Assembly (NCBI GenBank): GCA_020349025.1
Contig: CP070763.1
Span: forward strand, 2,551,993 to 2,605,404
Length of the DNA stretch: 53,412 nt
Source: Candidatus Latescibacterota bacterium
Lineage (GTDB): Bacteria > Krumholzibacteriota > Krumholzibacteriia > G020349025
Direction of reading: 5' to 3'
The position numbers and the translations under genes were made by a program. The notes under the pieces are model-generated. The model did not search any database, was not told the DNA's origin, and was given only the letters and a program-made list of their open reading frames with translations. Below are positions 17,141 to 26,901 of this stretch, in pieces; within the stretch, counting starts at the first letter, position 1, and each line of letters begins with the position of its first letter.

Positions 17141-20100
17141 AGCCGTGGATTCGCAGGAAGCATGTCGTGCTGCTCATTGCGATCGCCGTGGTCGTCGTCA
17201 CGCTGTGGTACTTGCTGCGCTTCACGCCGCTGGTCCCCGACCAGATCGCACGCACCTTCACCGAGAACCTGCTGCACGATCGCGGCTACCGTCTCGAGGT
17301 CACCTCCGTGCGCGGCAACCCGCTCGGCGACCTGGTGCTGAGCGGCGCCCGTCTCGTTGCGGAGCGCGGGCGTGGCGAGGATGTCGTGCACATCCGCGAG
17401 GTGGAGGTACGGGTGCATCCCTGGAACCTCTTCCGCGGCCGCGTCGACGTTCTGCGCCTGCGCCTCGTGGAGCCGAGCGTACGTCTGGGGAGCCGAGGCG
17501 TGCAGCGCGACTTGCTGCGCTCCACCGCCGGGGCCCCGCGGGCGCCGACACCGCAGATCCGGATCCGCAACCTGGAGATCGAGCGCGGCCGGCTCGACGT
17601 CGTCACCGACTCGACCGTCGTTCTCACGGTGCGCGACATCGCGGCGCATCTGGAGCTGCGCGCCGACTCGCGTGAGATTCGCTTTCGCGTCGAGCACCTC
17701 GAGGGGCGCGATCTCATGCGCGACCTGGAGCTGCAGTCGGCGAGCGGCTCGATCGTCACGAGCGCCAACGTGTGGCGATTCGAGGGGTTTCGGATCGAAA
17801 CGCCAGGCACACGGGCGCAGATCGCGGGCTCGTGGAATTCCCCGAGCCGCGTCCTGGAGCTGGCAGGCGACGGCGATCCGTTCGACCTCGACGACCTCGC
17901 CTCCTTCGTGCGGCTGCCTGTCACGGGCAGCGTGGCGGGGCCCTTCCAGTTCCGATGGGATGGCGAAGAGATCCGCTTCTCCGGTACCTGGAGCGGCACG
18001 TTCGCGCAGTACGCGATGCGCGACGTGGCGTTGGAGCTCGAGTGGGCGCCCGACTCGCTGCGGATTCGGCGTGCCGAGGGCTTCCTCCACGATCAGGCTT
18101 TCGCCACGCAGCTCGACCTGATCGATGATGCGCTCGTGGGTCGTGCCCGCTTCACCAACCTCGATCTGCAGGCCGTGCGTCCGCATCTGCCACAGAGCCG
18201 CATCGAGGCGATGGTCGACTTCAGTCGCAGAAGCCACGAGGACACGCTGCGCTTGCGTGTGGATACCGGGGCCGCACGCGTGGACGCCTGGTCCTTCGAC
18301 GCGATGCAGGGCTGGGTCGATCTCGTCGGCAACGAGGCGCAGATCCGCAACGCCAGCGTGAAATCCGCGCACGCCACCGCCAGCATGCACGGGGAGCTCC
18401 TCGGGGACCAGCTCGCGCTCGACTGGGACCTTGACGCCAGCGACGCGGCCGACCTGCTGGCGCCGCTGGGCCTGGAGTTGCATGGCACGATGCAGGCTCG
18501 CGGGCTCTTCCACGGTGCGCTCGACAGCCTCTCCTGCAATGCCAGCGGTGAGTTTGACGATGCTCTGCTCGGGAACCTGCAGGTGCTCAAGGGCGATTTC
18601 GATCTCGAGGCGCGTGGCATCGGAGCTCTCGCCCACGTCGACGCCGACGTTCGTGGTGATGGGTTGGCGCTCGGGCCGCGCAGGTTCGAGCGTTTCTCGG
18701 CTGACCTGGGATTCAGCGATGACGTCCTGCAACTACGCCGGGTCGAAGCCAGCAGCGGCGATACCCTGGTTGCGGTCGCGGGCACGCTGCACAGCCACGA
18801 GCGCGACTGGAATCGGGAGCGGCTGCCGACGCAGCAGCTGCGGCTCGAAGGCGCACTCCTGCGAGTGGGCCAGCAGGAGATCTGGGTCGAGGAGCCAGCG
18901 ACGCTCTGGTGGCGGCAGCGTGCGGTGCGGGTCGACTCTCTGCGTCTCGTGACGCGCGGCGGGCGCATGCGATTGGATGGCACGCTCGATCTCGCACGCT
19001 CCCGCGTCGACGTGCGCAGCGAGATCCAGGAGTTCGATCTCGGGTTCTTCGCTCGCCTCGCCGCGCTGCAGCAGCGAATCGGCGGCTCCGGGACCGGCTG
19101 GGTCGAGGCGCACGGCAGCCTCGATGCCAGCCAGGTCGACGCGCGGCTGCGCATCGAGGCGGGTCGATGGAACACGCTCGAGTTCGACAGTGTGCACGTG
19201 GACTTGACGAGTGACGCATTCGGCGCCGAGTTGCGCGGGCTACGCGTGCACACCCGGGAGGGCGCACTCCAGCTCGACGGCCGCCTGGCGTACCTGCCGT
19301 CGCTGCGGCGCTGGGTGACCGGGAGGAGCGGAAGCCGCGATCCGGAGGAGCTCGGGCGCGCTTCGATCGAGGCGCGGCTGCAACTGGACGATCTGCGCGT
19401 CGAGCGTTTCTGGCAGGCCCTGCGCGGCGGCGAGGCGCCCGCGTGGAGTTCGCGCGTGACGACGCACGTCGAGCTGCAAGGGAGCGTGCGCGAGCCCGAG
19501 ATCGCGGGCTCCGGATCGTTGCTCGACGTGACGGTCGGGAGCAACGTGGACGTGGACACGCTCCTCTTCGAGGCGTCGTATGCCAATGGCGTGCTGCGTG
19601 TTCCCGAGCTGCACGTGGTCACGCCGGGAGCGCACCTCGAAGCCGACGGGCGCCTGCCGGTGCGCTTGCACCTGGCCCAGGGCGCCAAGCTCCAACGTGA
19701 CGAGCCGGTGGAGGCACGACTGCGTCTGGCGCGCAGCTCCTTCGCGATCGTTCCGCGCTTCGTGGAGCTCCTCGAACCACCGACTCAGGACGTTCCGATC
19801 GGCGAGATCGAGGGTCGGCTCGCGATCTCCGGGACGCTCGCGTCACCGCGCCTGCTCGGCGACGTGCGCGTGGACGGTGCCGGGTTCACGCTGGCGAACC
19901 TGGAGGAGGTGTACCGGGACGCCTACGTGGCGGGCGTCTTCGAGGGCAACACGTTGCGACTCCTCGACCTGCACGCGCGGACCGGGACCGAGGGGCGCGT
20001 GCGCGGCGGTGGGCACGTCGTCTTCGAAGGCTTCCGCGTCGCCGATTACGAGCTCTCACTCGAAGCGGAGCGCGTGCCCGTCTACAGCGTGCCGTCGATG

Positions 20101-21003
20101 GTGGCGCTGATCGACGGCCAGGTCGAAGTCCGGGCGGTGCGTCTGCGCCATGGCGATCCAATCCCCGAGTTCCGCGGCGGGTTGACGATTCTCGAGGCGG
20201 AGGTGACCCGGGAGTTCACGAGTGGCGCCGGTGGCGGGGGCTTGTTCGAGAGCACCGACACTCCGGAGTGGCTGGCGGATGTCAGCATCGTGGCTCCAGG
20301 TCGCGTCTGGGTGAAGAACAACAACGCCGACGCGGAGCTCAAGGGCAACGTCCAGTTGATCCGGAGCACGTCCGGCCTGGACGTGAACGGGCAGGCCACC
20401 GTCAAGCGCGGCCACTATTCGGTCTACCTCGAGCGCTTCGAGATCACACGCGGAGAGCTCGACTTCTCACGCAACCCGGGCTGGGAGCCGGCCCTCGACA
20501 TCGAGGCACGGCGCGGACGGCGCGGCGACCGGATCTACGTGCACCTGACCGGGCGTCCAAGCGAGCCGCGTCTCTCCTTCACGTCGGACCAGGGGGGCAC
20601 GTCGGCGGAGCTGCAGGAGATCTTGATGGCGGACATCCAGAACGACCCGGCCAACGTGGCCACGACGATGGTGGAGCAGATCTTCGCCGACTTCGAGTAC
20701 ATCGATTCGATCACCATCGACCCGGCCGCCGGGCGTGATCCCGACGCGGACCAGAACACGGCGCTTCTTCGTCCCTACAACGTGAGTGCGGGATGGGCGA
20801 TGTCGGATCGCCTCTTCATGACCTACACGCGGGGATTCAACCAGAGCGACTTGAACCAGCGCGTCGCGATCGAGCTCGACATCCTGCGGGGTTTACTCCT
20901 TGAATCGGCATGGGAGCAGCGCTACATCCCGAGTCGCCAAGAGCGTTCCGACGCGGCGCAGAACGCCTTTCAGTTCGACCTCAAGTTCCGCTACGAGTAC
21001 TGA
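17137..21003 (+). CDS. tamB: TamB / translocation and assembly module protein
   Basis: Large envelope-spanning protein of 1288 residues, AsmA/TamB family. An N-terminal membrane anchor (about residues 10-28) is followed by a very long region of amphipathic beta strands that forms the lipid-conducting groove. The C-terminal TamB domain (DUF490) is plain: NGQATVKRGHYSVYLERFE, then GELDFSRNPGWEP, and a final strand region YNVSAGWAMSDRLFMTYTR ending FQFDLKFRYEY. The start is a TTG at 17137 that overlaps the Omp85 stop (TTGA), implying translational coupling; a GTG at 17167 is an alternative. The family works with TamA or BamA and carries phospholipids to the outer membrane. Confidence 0.9.
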   Translation: MKPWIRRKHVVLLIAIAVVVVTLWYLLRFTPLVPDQIARTFTENLLHDRGYRLEVTSVRGNPLGDLVLSGARLVAERGRGEDVVHIREVEVRVHPWNLFRGRVDVLRLRLVEPSVRLGSRGVQRDLLRSTAGAPRAPTPQIRIRNLEIERGRLDVVTDSTVVLTVRDIAAHLELRADSREIRFRVEHLEGRDLMRDLELQSASGSIVTSANVWRFEGFRIETPGTRAQIAGSWNSPSRVLELAGDGDPFDLDDLASFVRLPVTGSVAGPFQFRWDGEEIRFSGTWSGTFAQYAMRDVALELEWAPDSLRIRRAEGFLHDQAFATQLDLIDDALVGRARFTNLDLQAVRPHLPQSRIEAMVDFSRRSHEDTLRLRVDTGAARVDAWSFDAMQGWVDLVGNEAQIRNASVKSAHATASMHGELLGDQLALDWDLDASDAADLLAPLGLELHGTMQARGLFHGALDSLSCNASGEFDDALLGNLQVLKGDFDLEARGIGALAHVDADVRGDGLALGPRRFERFSADLGFSDDVLQLRRVEASSGDTLVAVAGTLHSHERDWNRERLPTQQLRLEGALLRVGQQEIWVEEPATLWWRQRAVRVDSLRLVTRGGRMRLDGTLDLARSRVDVRSEIQEFDLGFFARLAALQQRIGGSGTGWVEAHGSLDASQVDARLRIEAGRWNTLEFDSVHVDLTSDAFGAELRGLRVHTREGALQLDGRLAYLPSLRRWVTGRSGSRDPEELGRASIEARLQLDDLRVERFWQALRGGEAPAWSSRVTTHVELQGSVREPEIAGSGSLLDVTVGSNVDVDTLLFEASYANGVLRVPELHVVTPGAHLEADGRLPVRLHLAQGAKLQRDEPVEARLRLARSSFAIVPRFVELLEPPTQDVPIGEIEGRLAISGTLASPRLLGDVRVDGAGFTLANLEEVYRDAYVAGVFEGNTLRLLDLHARTGTEGRVRGGGHVVFEGFRVADYELSLEAERVPVYSVPSMVALIDGQVEVRAVRLRHGDPIPEFRGGLTILEAEVTREFTSGAGGGGLFESTDTPEWLADVSIVAPGRVWVKNNNADAELKGNVQLIRSTSGLDVNGQATVKRGHYSVYLERFEITRGELDFSRNPGWEPALDIEARRGRRGDRIYVHLTGRPSEPRLSFTSDQGGTSAELQEILMADIQNDPANVATTMVEQIFADFEYIDSITIDPAAGRDPDADQNTALLRPYNVSAGWAMSDRLFMTYTRGFNQSDLNQRVAIELDILRGLLLESAWEQRYIPSRQERSDAAQNAFQFDLKFRYEY

Positions 21004-21156
21004 CTCCATGTTGCCTGATGTGCGTCTTCGCAGGACCCGCTCCACCCCGGTGCGGCAGTGCTCCACGAGTGCCTCGACAGATCGAGAGGGTGTGTGGAAT
21101 GATGCGGACGTGACGCGACTGCTGCCTCGTTTCCTCTCGTGGGGGACTGAGATTCC

Positions 21157-23400
21157 GTGCTGGAACAGTTGAACGCCGAGCAACGTCGAGCGGTGACCGC
21201 GGGCGAGGGGGCCCTTCTGGTGCTTGCCGGCGCCGGCAGCGGCAAGACGCGCGTTCTGACCACTCGCATCGCCTACCTGGTCCACGAGGTGGCCGTACCC
21301 GCCTGGCGGATCCTCGCGTTCACCTTCACGAACAAGGCGGCGCGCGAGATGCGCTCACGTGTCGAGCAGCAGATCGGGGAGCACGCGTCGCAATGCTGGG
21401 TCGGCACCTTCCACGCCACGGGCGTTCGCATCTTGCGGCGTGAGGCGACCCGCCTCGGTTGGGAGCGCAACTTTGCCATCTACGACACGGCCGACACCGA
21501 AGCGGCGCTGAAGGAGATCCTCTCCGGGCGGACGCTGCCGCGTCACGTGAGCCCGTCCGCGGTCCGCGGCGCCATCAGCCAGTGGAAGAACTCCGCGACG
21601 ACGGCGCAGCGGGCCGCGGAGGAGGCCGCGAACGACGTCGAGCGCGCCTGGGCGAGCGTCTACGCCGACTACGAGCGCGCCCTGCGCCGTAACAACGCCT
21701 TCGATTTCGACGACCTCATCGTCCGTCCGGTGCAGCTGTTCGAGAGCGAGCCCGAGGTTCTGGAGCGCTCCGCGGGCCGTTTCCAACATGTCCTGGTCGA
21801 CGAGTTCCAGGACACGAACGGCATCCAGATGCGCTTCATCGAGCTGTTGGCGTCTCGCCACGGCAACCTGTTCGTCGTCGGCGACGACGACCAGTCGATC
21901 TACGGCTGGCGCGGCGCGCGCATCGAAAACATCCTCGAGTTCGACAAACGCTTCCGTGATACGGAGATCGTGCGGCTCGAGCAGAACTACCGCTCGACCG
22001 CAGTCATCCTGGACGCCGCAAACGAGCTCATCGCACACAATCGGGGACGCAAGGGGAAGAAGCTATGGACGTCGCGTGATGGCGGCGAGCCACTGCGCTT
22101 GCGCGTCTGCTTCGACGAAGAGGAGGAGGGAACGCGTGTGGTCACGCTCGTTCAGGAGCTCGTGACCGCGGGGCGCAGCCGCGACGAGATCGTGGTTCTC
22201 TACCGCACCAACGCGCAATCGCGCGCGCTGGAGGATGCGCTACGGCGCAACAACGTCCCCTACCAGATCGTCGGCGGCACGCGTTTCTACGATCGCCGCG
22301 AGGTGCGCGACGTGGTGGCCTACCTGAAGGCCGTGCACAACCCGGCGGATGCGGTGGCGATCCTGCGTGCGATCAAGGTGCCTCGACGCGGCATCGGGGA
22401 CACCACGATCTCCAAGCTGCAGTCGTACGCGGAGACTTCGGGCCTGCACCTGGGACAGGTTCTGGAGCGCAGCATCGTGGTCGGGCTGTCGCCGGCGGCG
22501 ACCCGGCGCGTCGCCGAGTTCGTGCAGCTGCTCACCGAGCTGCGCGAGCTCGCGGCGCGCGCCACCTGCGTCAGCGTCCTGAACGCCGTGCTCGAAGCCA
22601 CGGGCTACTTCGACTATCTGCAGCGCAGTGATCCGGCGTCCTACCAGACGCGGCGGGAGAACGTGGAGGAGCTGGTCTCCGCGGCGCAGGCTTTCAGCGA
22701 GGAGTCGGACGACGCCAGCCTGCGCGCGTTCCTGGAGGAGATCTCGCTTCTGACCGACATCGACGGCATGCAGGAGCGCGTCGATCAGGTGACGCTCATG
22801 ACGCTGCACAGCGCCAAAGGTCTCGAGTTCCCGGTGGTGTGTATCACCGGCGTCGAGGAGGGGTTGCTGCCGCACGCCTCAAACCTCGACGCAGCGGACC
22901 GGGTCGAGGAGGAGCGGCGCCTGTTCTACGTCGGCATGACCCGCGCGCAGCAGCAGCTGCACCTGTTCTGCGCCAGCAACCGCAGGCGTTTCGGCGACTT
23001 CGAGCCGATGATGCAGTCGCGCTTCCTGGCCGAGCTGCCGACGCAGGGGATCGAGATCGACCATCCCACCCAGGCGCAGGGGCGTCGCGCGCGCTGGTCG
23101 CCGCGTCAGCCCTCCTGGAGGAGCTACGCCGAGGGGGACCCGGATACGTTCTGGGGTGGGCAGCAGCTGACGCCGGAAGCGCAGCCGGCGTCCCAGGAGG
23201 AGCAGCTCTACGAAGACGATTTCCCGCAGGAACCGGTCGAGCTGGTGCAGGGGATGCGCGTGCGTCACGCACGCTTCGGCGAGGGGGTGGTGGTCGGAAT
23301 TGAGGGGAAGGGGGAGATGATGAAGATCAAGGTGACGTTCGGCCGCCACACGACGAAGAAGTTCGTGGCTCGATACGCGCGCTTGGTGCCGCTCGTCTGA
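21157..23400 (+). CDS. uvrD: ATP-dependent DNA helicase UvrD/PcrA
   Basis: Superfamily 1A 3'-5' helicase of 747 residues for nucleotide-excision and mismatch repair or clearing RecA and RNA polymerase. The Walker A AGAGSGKT has K30; motif Ia is FTFTNKAA; motif II is VDEFQDTN (about residue 212); motif III is GDDDQSIYGWRGA; motif V/VI segments TLHSAKGLEFPVV and VGMTRAQQQLHLF are intact. The C-terminal end (GMRVRHARFGEGVV and following) is the Tudor-like domain of PcrA that binds RNA polymerase. The start is a GTG at 21157. The 153-bp gap before it shows no gene. Confidence 0.96.
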   Translation: MLEQLNAEQRRAVTAGEGALLVLAGAGSGKTRVLTTRIAYLVHEVAVPAWRILAFTFTNKAAREMRSRVEQQIGEHASQCWVGTFHATGVRILRREATRLGWERNFAIYDTADTEAALKEILSGRTLPRHVSPSAVRGAISQWKNSATTAQRAAEEAANDVERAWASVYADYERALRRNNAFDFDDLIVRPVQLFESEPEVLERSAGRFQHVLVDEFQDTNGIQMRFIELLASRHGNLFVVGDDDQSIYGWRGARIENILEFDKRFRDTEIVRLEQNYRSTAVILDAANELIAHNRGRKGKKLWTSRDGGEPLRLRVCFDEEEEGTRVVTLVQELVTAGRSRDEIVVLYRTNAQSRALEDALRRNNVPYQIVGGTRFYDRREVRDVVAYLKAVHNPADAVAILRAIKVPRRGIGDTTISKLQSYAETSGLHLGQVLERSIVVGLSPAATRRVAEFVQLLTELRELAARATCVSVLNAVLEATGYFDYLQRSDPASYQTRRENVEELVSAAQAFSEESDDASLRAFLEEISLLTDIDGMQERVDQVTLMTLHSAKGLEFPVVCITGVEEGLLPHASNLDAADRVEEERRLFYVGMTRAQQQLHLFCASNRRRFGDFEPMMQSRFLAELPTQGIEIDHPTQAQGRRARWSPRQPSWRSYAEGDPDTFWGGQQLTPEAQPASQEEQLYEDDFPQEPVELVQGMRVRHARFGEGVVVGIEGKGEMMKIKVTFGRHTTKKFVARYARLVPLV

Positions 23401-23421
23401 GCCTCGAGCGCTGCGTCACGA

Positions 23422-24633
23422 TCAGGCACTGGCGCGCCTCCGCGCGCTCTCCGGCACGCCGCCGATGCCCTCCTCCTCGGTCGCGACCAGCTCGACCCGC
23501 CGCTTGCGTTCCGCCTGCGTGAGAAAGGCGACCGCCACCAGAATGAACAGAAGCGCGAGCCAGTCGGCGAACTCGGGGAAGCGGCCACCGAAGAGGTAGT
23601 GGAACAGGAGCGTCGCCGTGGTTCCGGCGATGAGGGACGTGAGCCGGTTGACAAGGCCGGCGAAGGTGGCGGTGCGCCCCTTGAACATGAAGATGAATAC
23701 CGAGAAGAAGGCCAGGATGCCGAACGGAATCCCGGAGACGGCGGCCCACTTCCACTGCGGGTGGGCGGACGCGAAGGCCTCCTGGAACTGTCCGATCTGC
23801 GCCGTGTGCCAGCCGAGGCGTTGTGGGAGCGCGAGCAGCAGCAGAATGACCAGGAGGAGCGTGGCCGACGCGCTCAGCTGCTCGACGCTGAAGAAAGCCC
23901 TGTTGTTCAGCTGTTCGCCGCGCGCGCGTGTGTTCTTGTAGAAGTTCATGATGTAGATGCGGATGGCATAGGCGATGACGTAGCTGCCCAGGATGCCCAC
24001 GGCTGCGCGTGAGCGCAGGAACTCGAAGTTGTCGCCAGCACTCACGTCGAGCCGCAAGCGGGCAGCCGCTTCCAGCCCCAGGCGCTCGAGTGCGTCGGCC
24101 AATGGATTGACGATCGACGGGGTCCACACGATCTTCGCGCCGACGGCGAGCAGGGCAAAGACCACCGCAATGTTCTCTTCCCGGTAGACCCTCTTCTGCA
24201 GGAGGCCGAGCCGGATTTGCACCGCATCGACGACCCGGCTCACGACGATGATGGCGCCGCGCATGATGACCATGGCGACCATGACCGAGATCGGCAGCGT
24301 GTACATGAGCGTCGTCGTTGGAATCACGATCGCCGTGCAGACACCGGAGGGCACGATGTAGAGGTACTCGGAGGGGAAACAGAGTGGTCCCCAGGTCACC
24401 AGACGGTGCGATTCCATCCGGTACCAGCGCAGCCCCAGGACGACGCCCAGCACCACGCCGGCGCTGCCGAGCGTGCTGTACACGAGGTACTGGACGCCGT
24501 TCATGCCGGGGAAGCCGTCGCCGGGCTCGGCGAGGAAGTACTTCACCGCCACGCCCGTCATCACGTAGAAGGTGAAGTAGCCGACGCACAGCTGCAGGAG
24601 CCGACCTGTGCTGCCTTCGGCGGTTTTGAACAT
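23422..24633 (-). CDS. Polytopic membrane protein of unknown function
   Basis: A 403-residue integral membrane protein with about ten hydrophobic segments: residues near 10-30, 48-70, 85-108, 110-130, 155-175, 210-232, 250-268, 285-310, 325-345 and 350-370. Between the fifth and sixth there is a helical hydrophilic loop (ADALERLGLEAAARLRLD). The C-terminus is charged and Arg-rich. I do not recognise a family; a ten-helix layout resembles EamA-type transporters but no motif supports that. The ATG at 24633 follows GGAAGG; a TTG at 24660 is also in frame. It converges on uvrD 21 bp away and diverges from the methyltransferase gene. Confidence 0.7.
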   Translation of the reverse strand: MFKTAEGSTGRLLQLCVGYFTFYVMTGVAVKYFLAEPGDGFPGMNGVQYLVYSTLGSAGVVLGVVLGLRWYRMESHRLVTWGPLCFPSEYLYIVPSGVCTAIVIPTTTLMYTLPISVMVAMVIMRGAIIVVSRVVDAVQIRLGLLQKRVYREENIAVVFALLAVGAKIVWTPSIVNPLADALERLGLEAAARLRLDVSAGDNFEFLRSRAAVGILGSYVIAYAIRIYIMNFYKNTRARGEQLNNRAFFSVEQLSASATLLLVILLLLALPQRLGWHTAQIGQFQEAFASAHPQWKWAAVSGIPFGILAFFSVFIFMFKGRTATFAGLVNRLTSLIAGTTATLLFHYLFGGRFPEFADWLALLFILVAVAFLTQAERKRRVELVATEEEGIGGVPESARRRASA

Positions 24634-24827
24634 GAGCGTGGCCTTCCATGACACGCGCAAGCGCGGGACGACGGGGCGGGACGGACCCGGCCAGGGGTCG
24701 GTCGCAGAAGCTCACCGGCGCCTCGGAAGCGAGGTGGCCCTACGTTAGCACAAGCGAGCGGCGGCGGCTCGGCGCCGATTCGTGTGCCGGGGCAGGCGCA
24801 CGTAGCACGGCAGCGAAGGAGGAGATC

Positions 24828-25481
24828 GTGTCGGAGAATCCGACGCTGGTAACGGCTGCACATTTCCGCTATCTCGCAGAACGCACGCTTCAGGAGGACG
24901 CTTTCCTGCGGCAGCTGAAGTCCGCGGCGCACAGCGCGGGGATTCCGGAGATCGCCATCTCTCCGGAACAAGCAGCCTTCATGCGCATCGTTTTGCAGTT
25001 GTGTGGAGCCCGCGAGGTGGTCGAGGTGGGCACGCTGGCGGGGTATTCGGCGATCGCAATGGCCCGGGCCCTGCCTCCGGACGGGCGCGTGCGCACGATC
25101 GAGCTGCTCGATCGGCACGCGGACTTCGCAAGCGCCTGGATCGCACGCAGCGACGTCGCCGGCCGCGTGCAGGTGTTACGCGGAACGGGTGCCGACATCC
25201 TGCCGACGCTGGCGACACATTCTGCCGACGCCGCCTTCCTCGACGCCGACAAGGCCGGGTACAGGCTCTACCTTGAGGAGTGTCTCCGGATCGTGCGTCC
25301 GCGCGGCGTGGTTTTGATCGACAACGCGTTTGCGTTCGGCCAGCTCTTCGATGACCACCCGACGGATCGCGAGGTGGGTGCGGTGCGCGAGTTCAACGAC
25401 TACGTCGCTGCGCACCCTGCGCTGCACAGCATCATCGTGCCGATCGGTGACGGCTGTTGGCTGTGCGTGAAGACGGAATGA
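24828..25481 (+). CDS. SAM-dependent O-methyltransferase (caffeoyl-CoA OMT-like)
   Basis: Class I methyltransferase of 217 residues from the metal-dependent O-methyltransferase family (COMT/CCoAOMT type). It shows the SAM-binding motif EVGTLAGYSAIAMA, the acidic end of strand 2 in RTIELLDRH, the metal-binding FLDADKAGY and VVLIDNAF. Bacterial members methylate catechols or small phenolics, sometimes other hydroxyls; the substrate here is unknown. The start is a GTG at 24828 with GGAGGA upstream; the open frame before it (to 24648) encodes no conserved sequence. It stands alone between divergent and convergent neighbours. Confidence 0.9.
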   Translation: MSENPTLVTAAHFRYLAERTLQEDAFLRQLKSAAHSAGIPEIAISPEQAAFMRIVLQLCGAREVVEVGTLAGYSAIAMARALPPDGRVRTIELLDRHADFASAWIARSDVAGRVQVLRGTGADILPTLATHSADAAFLDADKAGYRLYLEECLRIVRPRGVVLIDNAFAFGQLFDDHPTDREVGAVREFNDYVAAHPALHSIIVPIGDGCWLCVKTE

Positions 25482-25506
25482 GATCGACTCGGATGGGCGG
25501 CGGAGC

Positions 25507-26436
25507 TCAGGCCCCGCGATCGTTGCCTGGCGACGTGCGGGGGAGGGAGCGCTCCGTCGTCTCGCTGCCGACGCCAGCGGCAGCCGGCGTCTCCAGCGTG
25601 GTCCAGCGACCGAGAATCGTGTGCTCGAGCGTCTCCACCGCGTTCTGGGCCTCGAAGTACACCGCGTGCAGCGATGCCCCCTGCCCGGGGTTGACCGCGA
25701 GCGTGGCACCGACCCGCTCGGCGAACACGCCGCCGCGCAGATCGATCGACGGAACATGACCATGCAGGGAGAGCGCGGGGCGCGTGCGCTCCAGGAACTC
25801 GCGCACGGCCTGGCTTCCTGCATGGCGCCCGTAGGCCATGTCGAGTCGCGTGCTGCGCGGAGGGCAGTGCGAGACGAAGATGCTGCGCCCGGGACGGATG
25901 TATGGGTCGAGCGCCAGGAGGTCGCGCTCGATCGAATCGCTGCCATCGAGCGAACGACTGACGTCGGCCACCTCGTTCCCCTCCGAGGCCACGCCGATCG
26001 CCTGCGCCTCGAGGACTTCGCGCTTGTCGGGTCGGTAGTGGTCGAGCTTCTCGAAGTCCTTAACCGAGAAGGGGGTGAGCGGTGTGTAGGCGTAGCCGAC
26101 GATGTTGACGCCGCGCGCGAGCTCCCACGGCGCGTCGGAGATCATGCGGAGCGCGTCGGAGTGATCCGATTGCCGCAGCAGCTCGTGTGCCGCGTTCCAG
26201 TCGTCATTGCCCGGGAGCACGCCAACACTGTCGACGCCGGCTTGCTGAAGCTCGGTGAGCGTTGCGTCGAACGGACCGCGCACGAATTGCATCTGCTCGC
26301 GTGGATCGCCTGCGAACAGATCGCCACCCAGCAGCACGACGTGCGGTCGGACTTCACGCGCACAAAGGACCAGCTCCGAATAGAGCTCGTCGCGTCCATG
26401 CAGATCCGACGTGAACAGGACTCTCTGGGATGGCAT
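25507..26436 (-). CDS. Calcineurin-like metallophosphoesterase
   Basis: A 309-residue dinuclear metallophosphoesterase. The five family motifs are present: D11-L-H13 in SDLHG, GGD (D39), GND (N77-D78), SHCPP, and the final HGH in SLHGHVP. It is probably a cytoplasmic phosphodiesterase or phosphatase; its substrate cannot be predicted. The C-terminus after GRWTTLETP is a Ser/Thr/Pro-rich tail without conserved features. I chose the ATG at 26436, immediately before the first catalytic strand, with GGAG upstream, over longer in-frame starts. It is divergent from gatCAB, sharing a 162-bp promoter region with TATGCTAAT at 26482-26490, which could be a -10 element for gatC. Confidence 0.85.
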   Translation of the reverse strand: MPSQRVLFTSDLHGRDELYSELVLCAREVRPHVVLLGGDLFAGDPREQMQFVRGPFDATLTELQQAGVDSVGVLPGNDDWNAAHELLRQSDHSDALRMISDAPWELARGVNIVGYAYTPLTPFSVKDFEKLDHYRPDKREVLEAQAIGVASEGNEVADVSRSLDGSDSIERDLLALDPYIRPGRSIFVSHCPPRSTRLDMAYGRHAGSQAVREFLERTRPALSLHGHVPSIDLRGGVFAERVGATLAVNPGQGASLHAVYFEAQNAVETLEHTILGRWTTLETPAAAGVGSETTERSLPRTSPGNDRGA

Positions 26437-26598
26437 CCTGGTCTCCGGCAACGGGTCACGTGCATGTCGCATCAATGACCGTATGCTAATCTGCGGGGGC
26501 CGACAAGGGAAAAGCATCCCTGCGACGAGGTCCGAACCCGTACGCTGCAAGGCGCCGCCGCCCCGCGTCCTTCGTGGGCACCTCTCTCAAGGAGTCGC

Positions 26599-26901
26599 AT
26601 GCAGATCTCGCAAGACCTGATCGGTCGTTTGGAAGCTTTGGCCGCACTGCGACTCGACGCGCAGGAGAGGGAGAGCTTGTGCGCAGACCTCGGTCGCATC
26701 CTGGAGTACGTACGCCAGCTCGAGCAGTTGCACGCCGACGACGTCGATCCCACGGTGCATGTGACGCCGGCGCAACAACCTCTGCGGCGCGACGCAACGC
26801 GCGGGTCGATGCGGAGAGAGGACGTGCAGCGCAACGCTCCCGATGCGCGTGACGGCTTCTATCGCGTTCCGCGTTTCATCGCTCCCGGCGAGGAGTCGTA
26901 G
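26599..26901 (+). CDS. gatC: Asp/Glu-tRNA amidotransferase subunit C
   Basis: The 100-residue stabilising subunit of the GatCAB amidotransferase, which wraps around GatA. Typical features are LIGRLEALAALRLDAQERE and the ILEYVRQLEQLHADDVDPTVH helix-turn; the C-terminus carries R-x-D and PRF-type segments (VPRFIAPGE). The ATG at 26599 follows AAGGAG. Its stop overlaps the gatA start by one base, so the two are coupled. Confidence 0.95.
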   Translation: MQISQDLIGRLEALAALRLDAQERESLCADLGRILEYVRQLEQLHADDVDPTVHVTPAQQPLRRDATRGSMRREDVQRNAPDARDGFYRVPRFIAPGEES

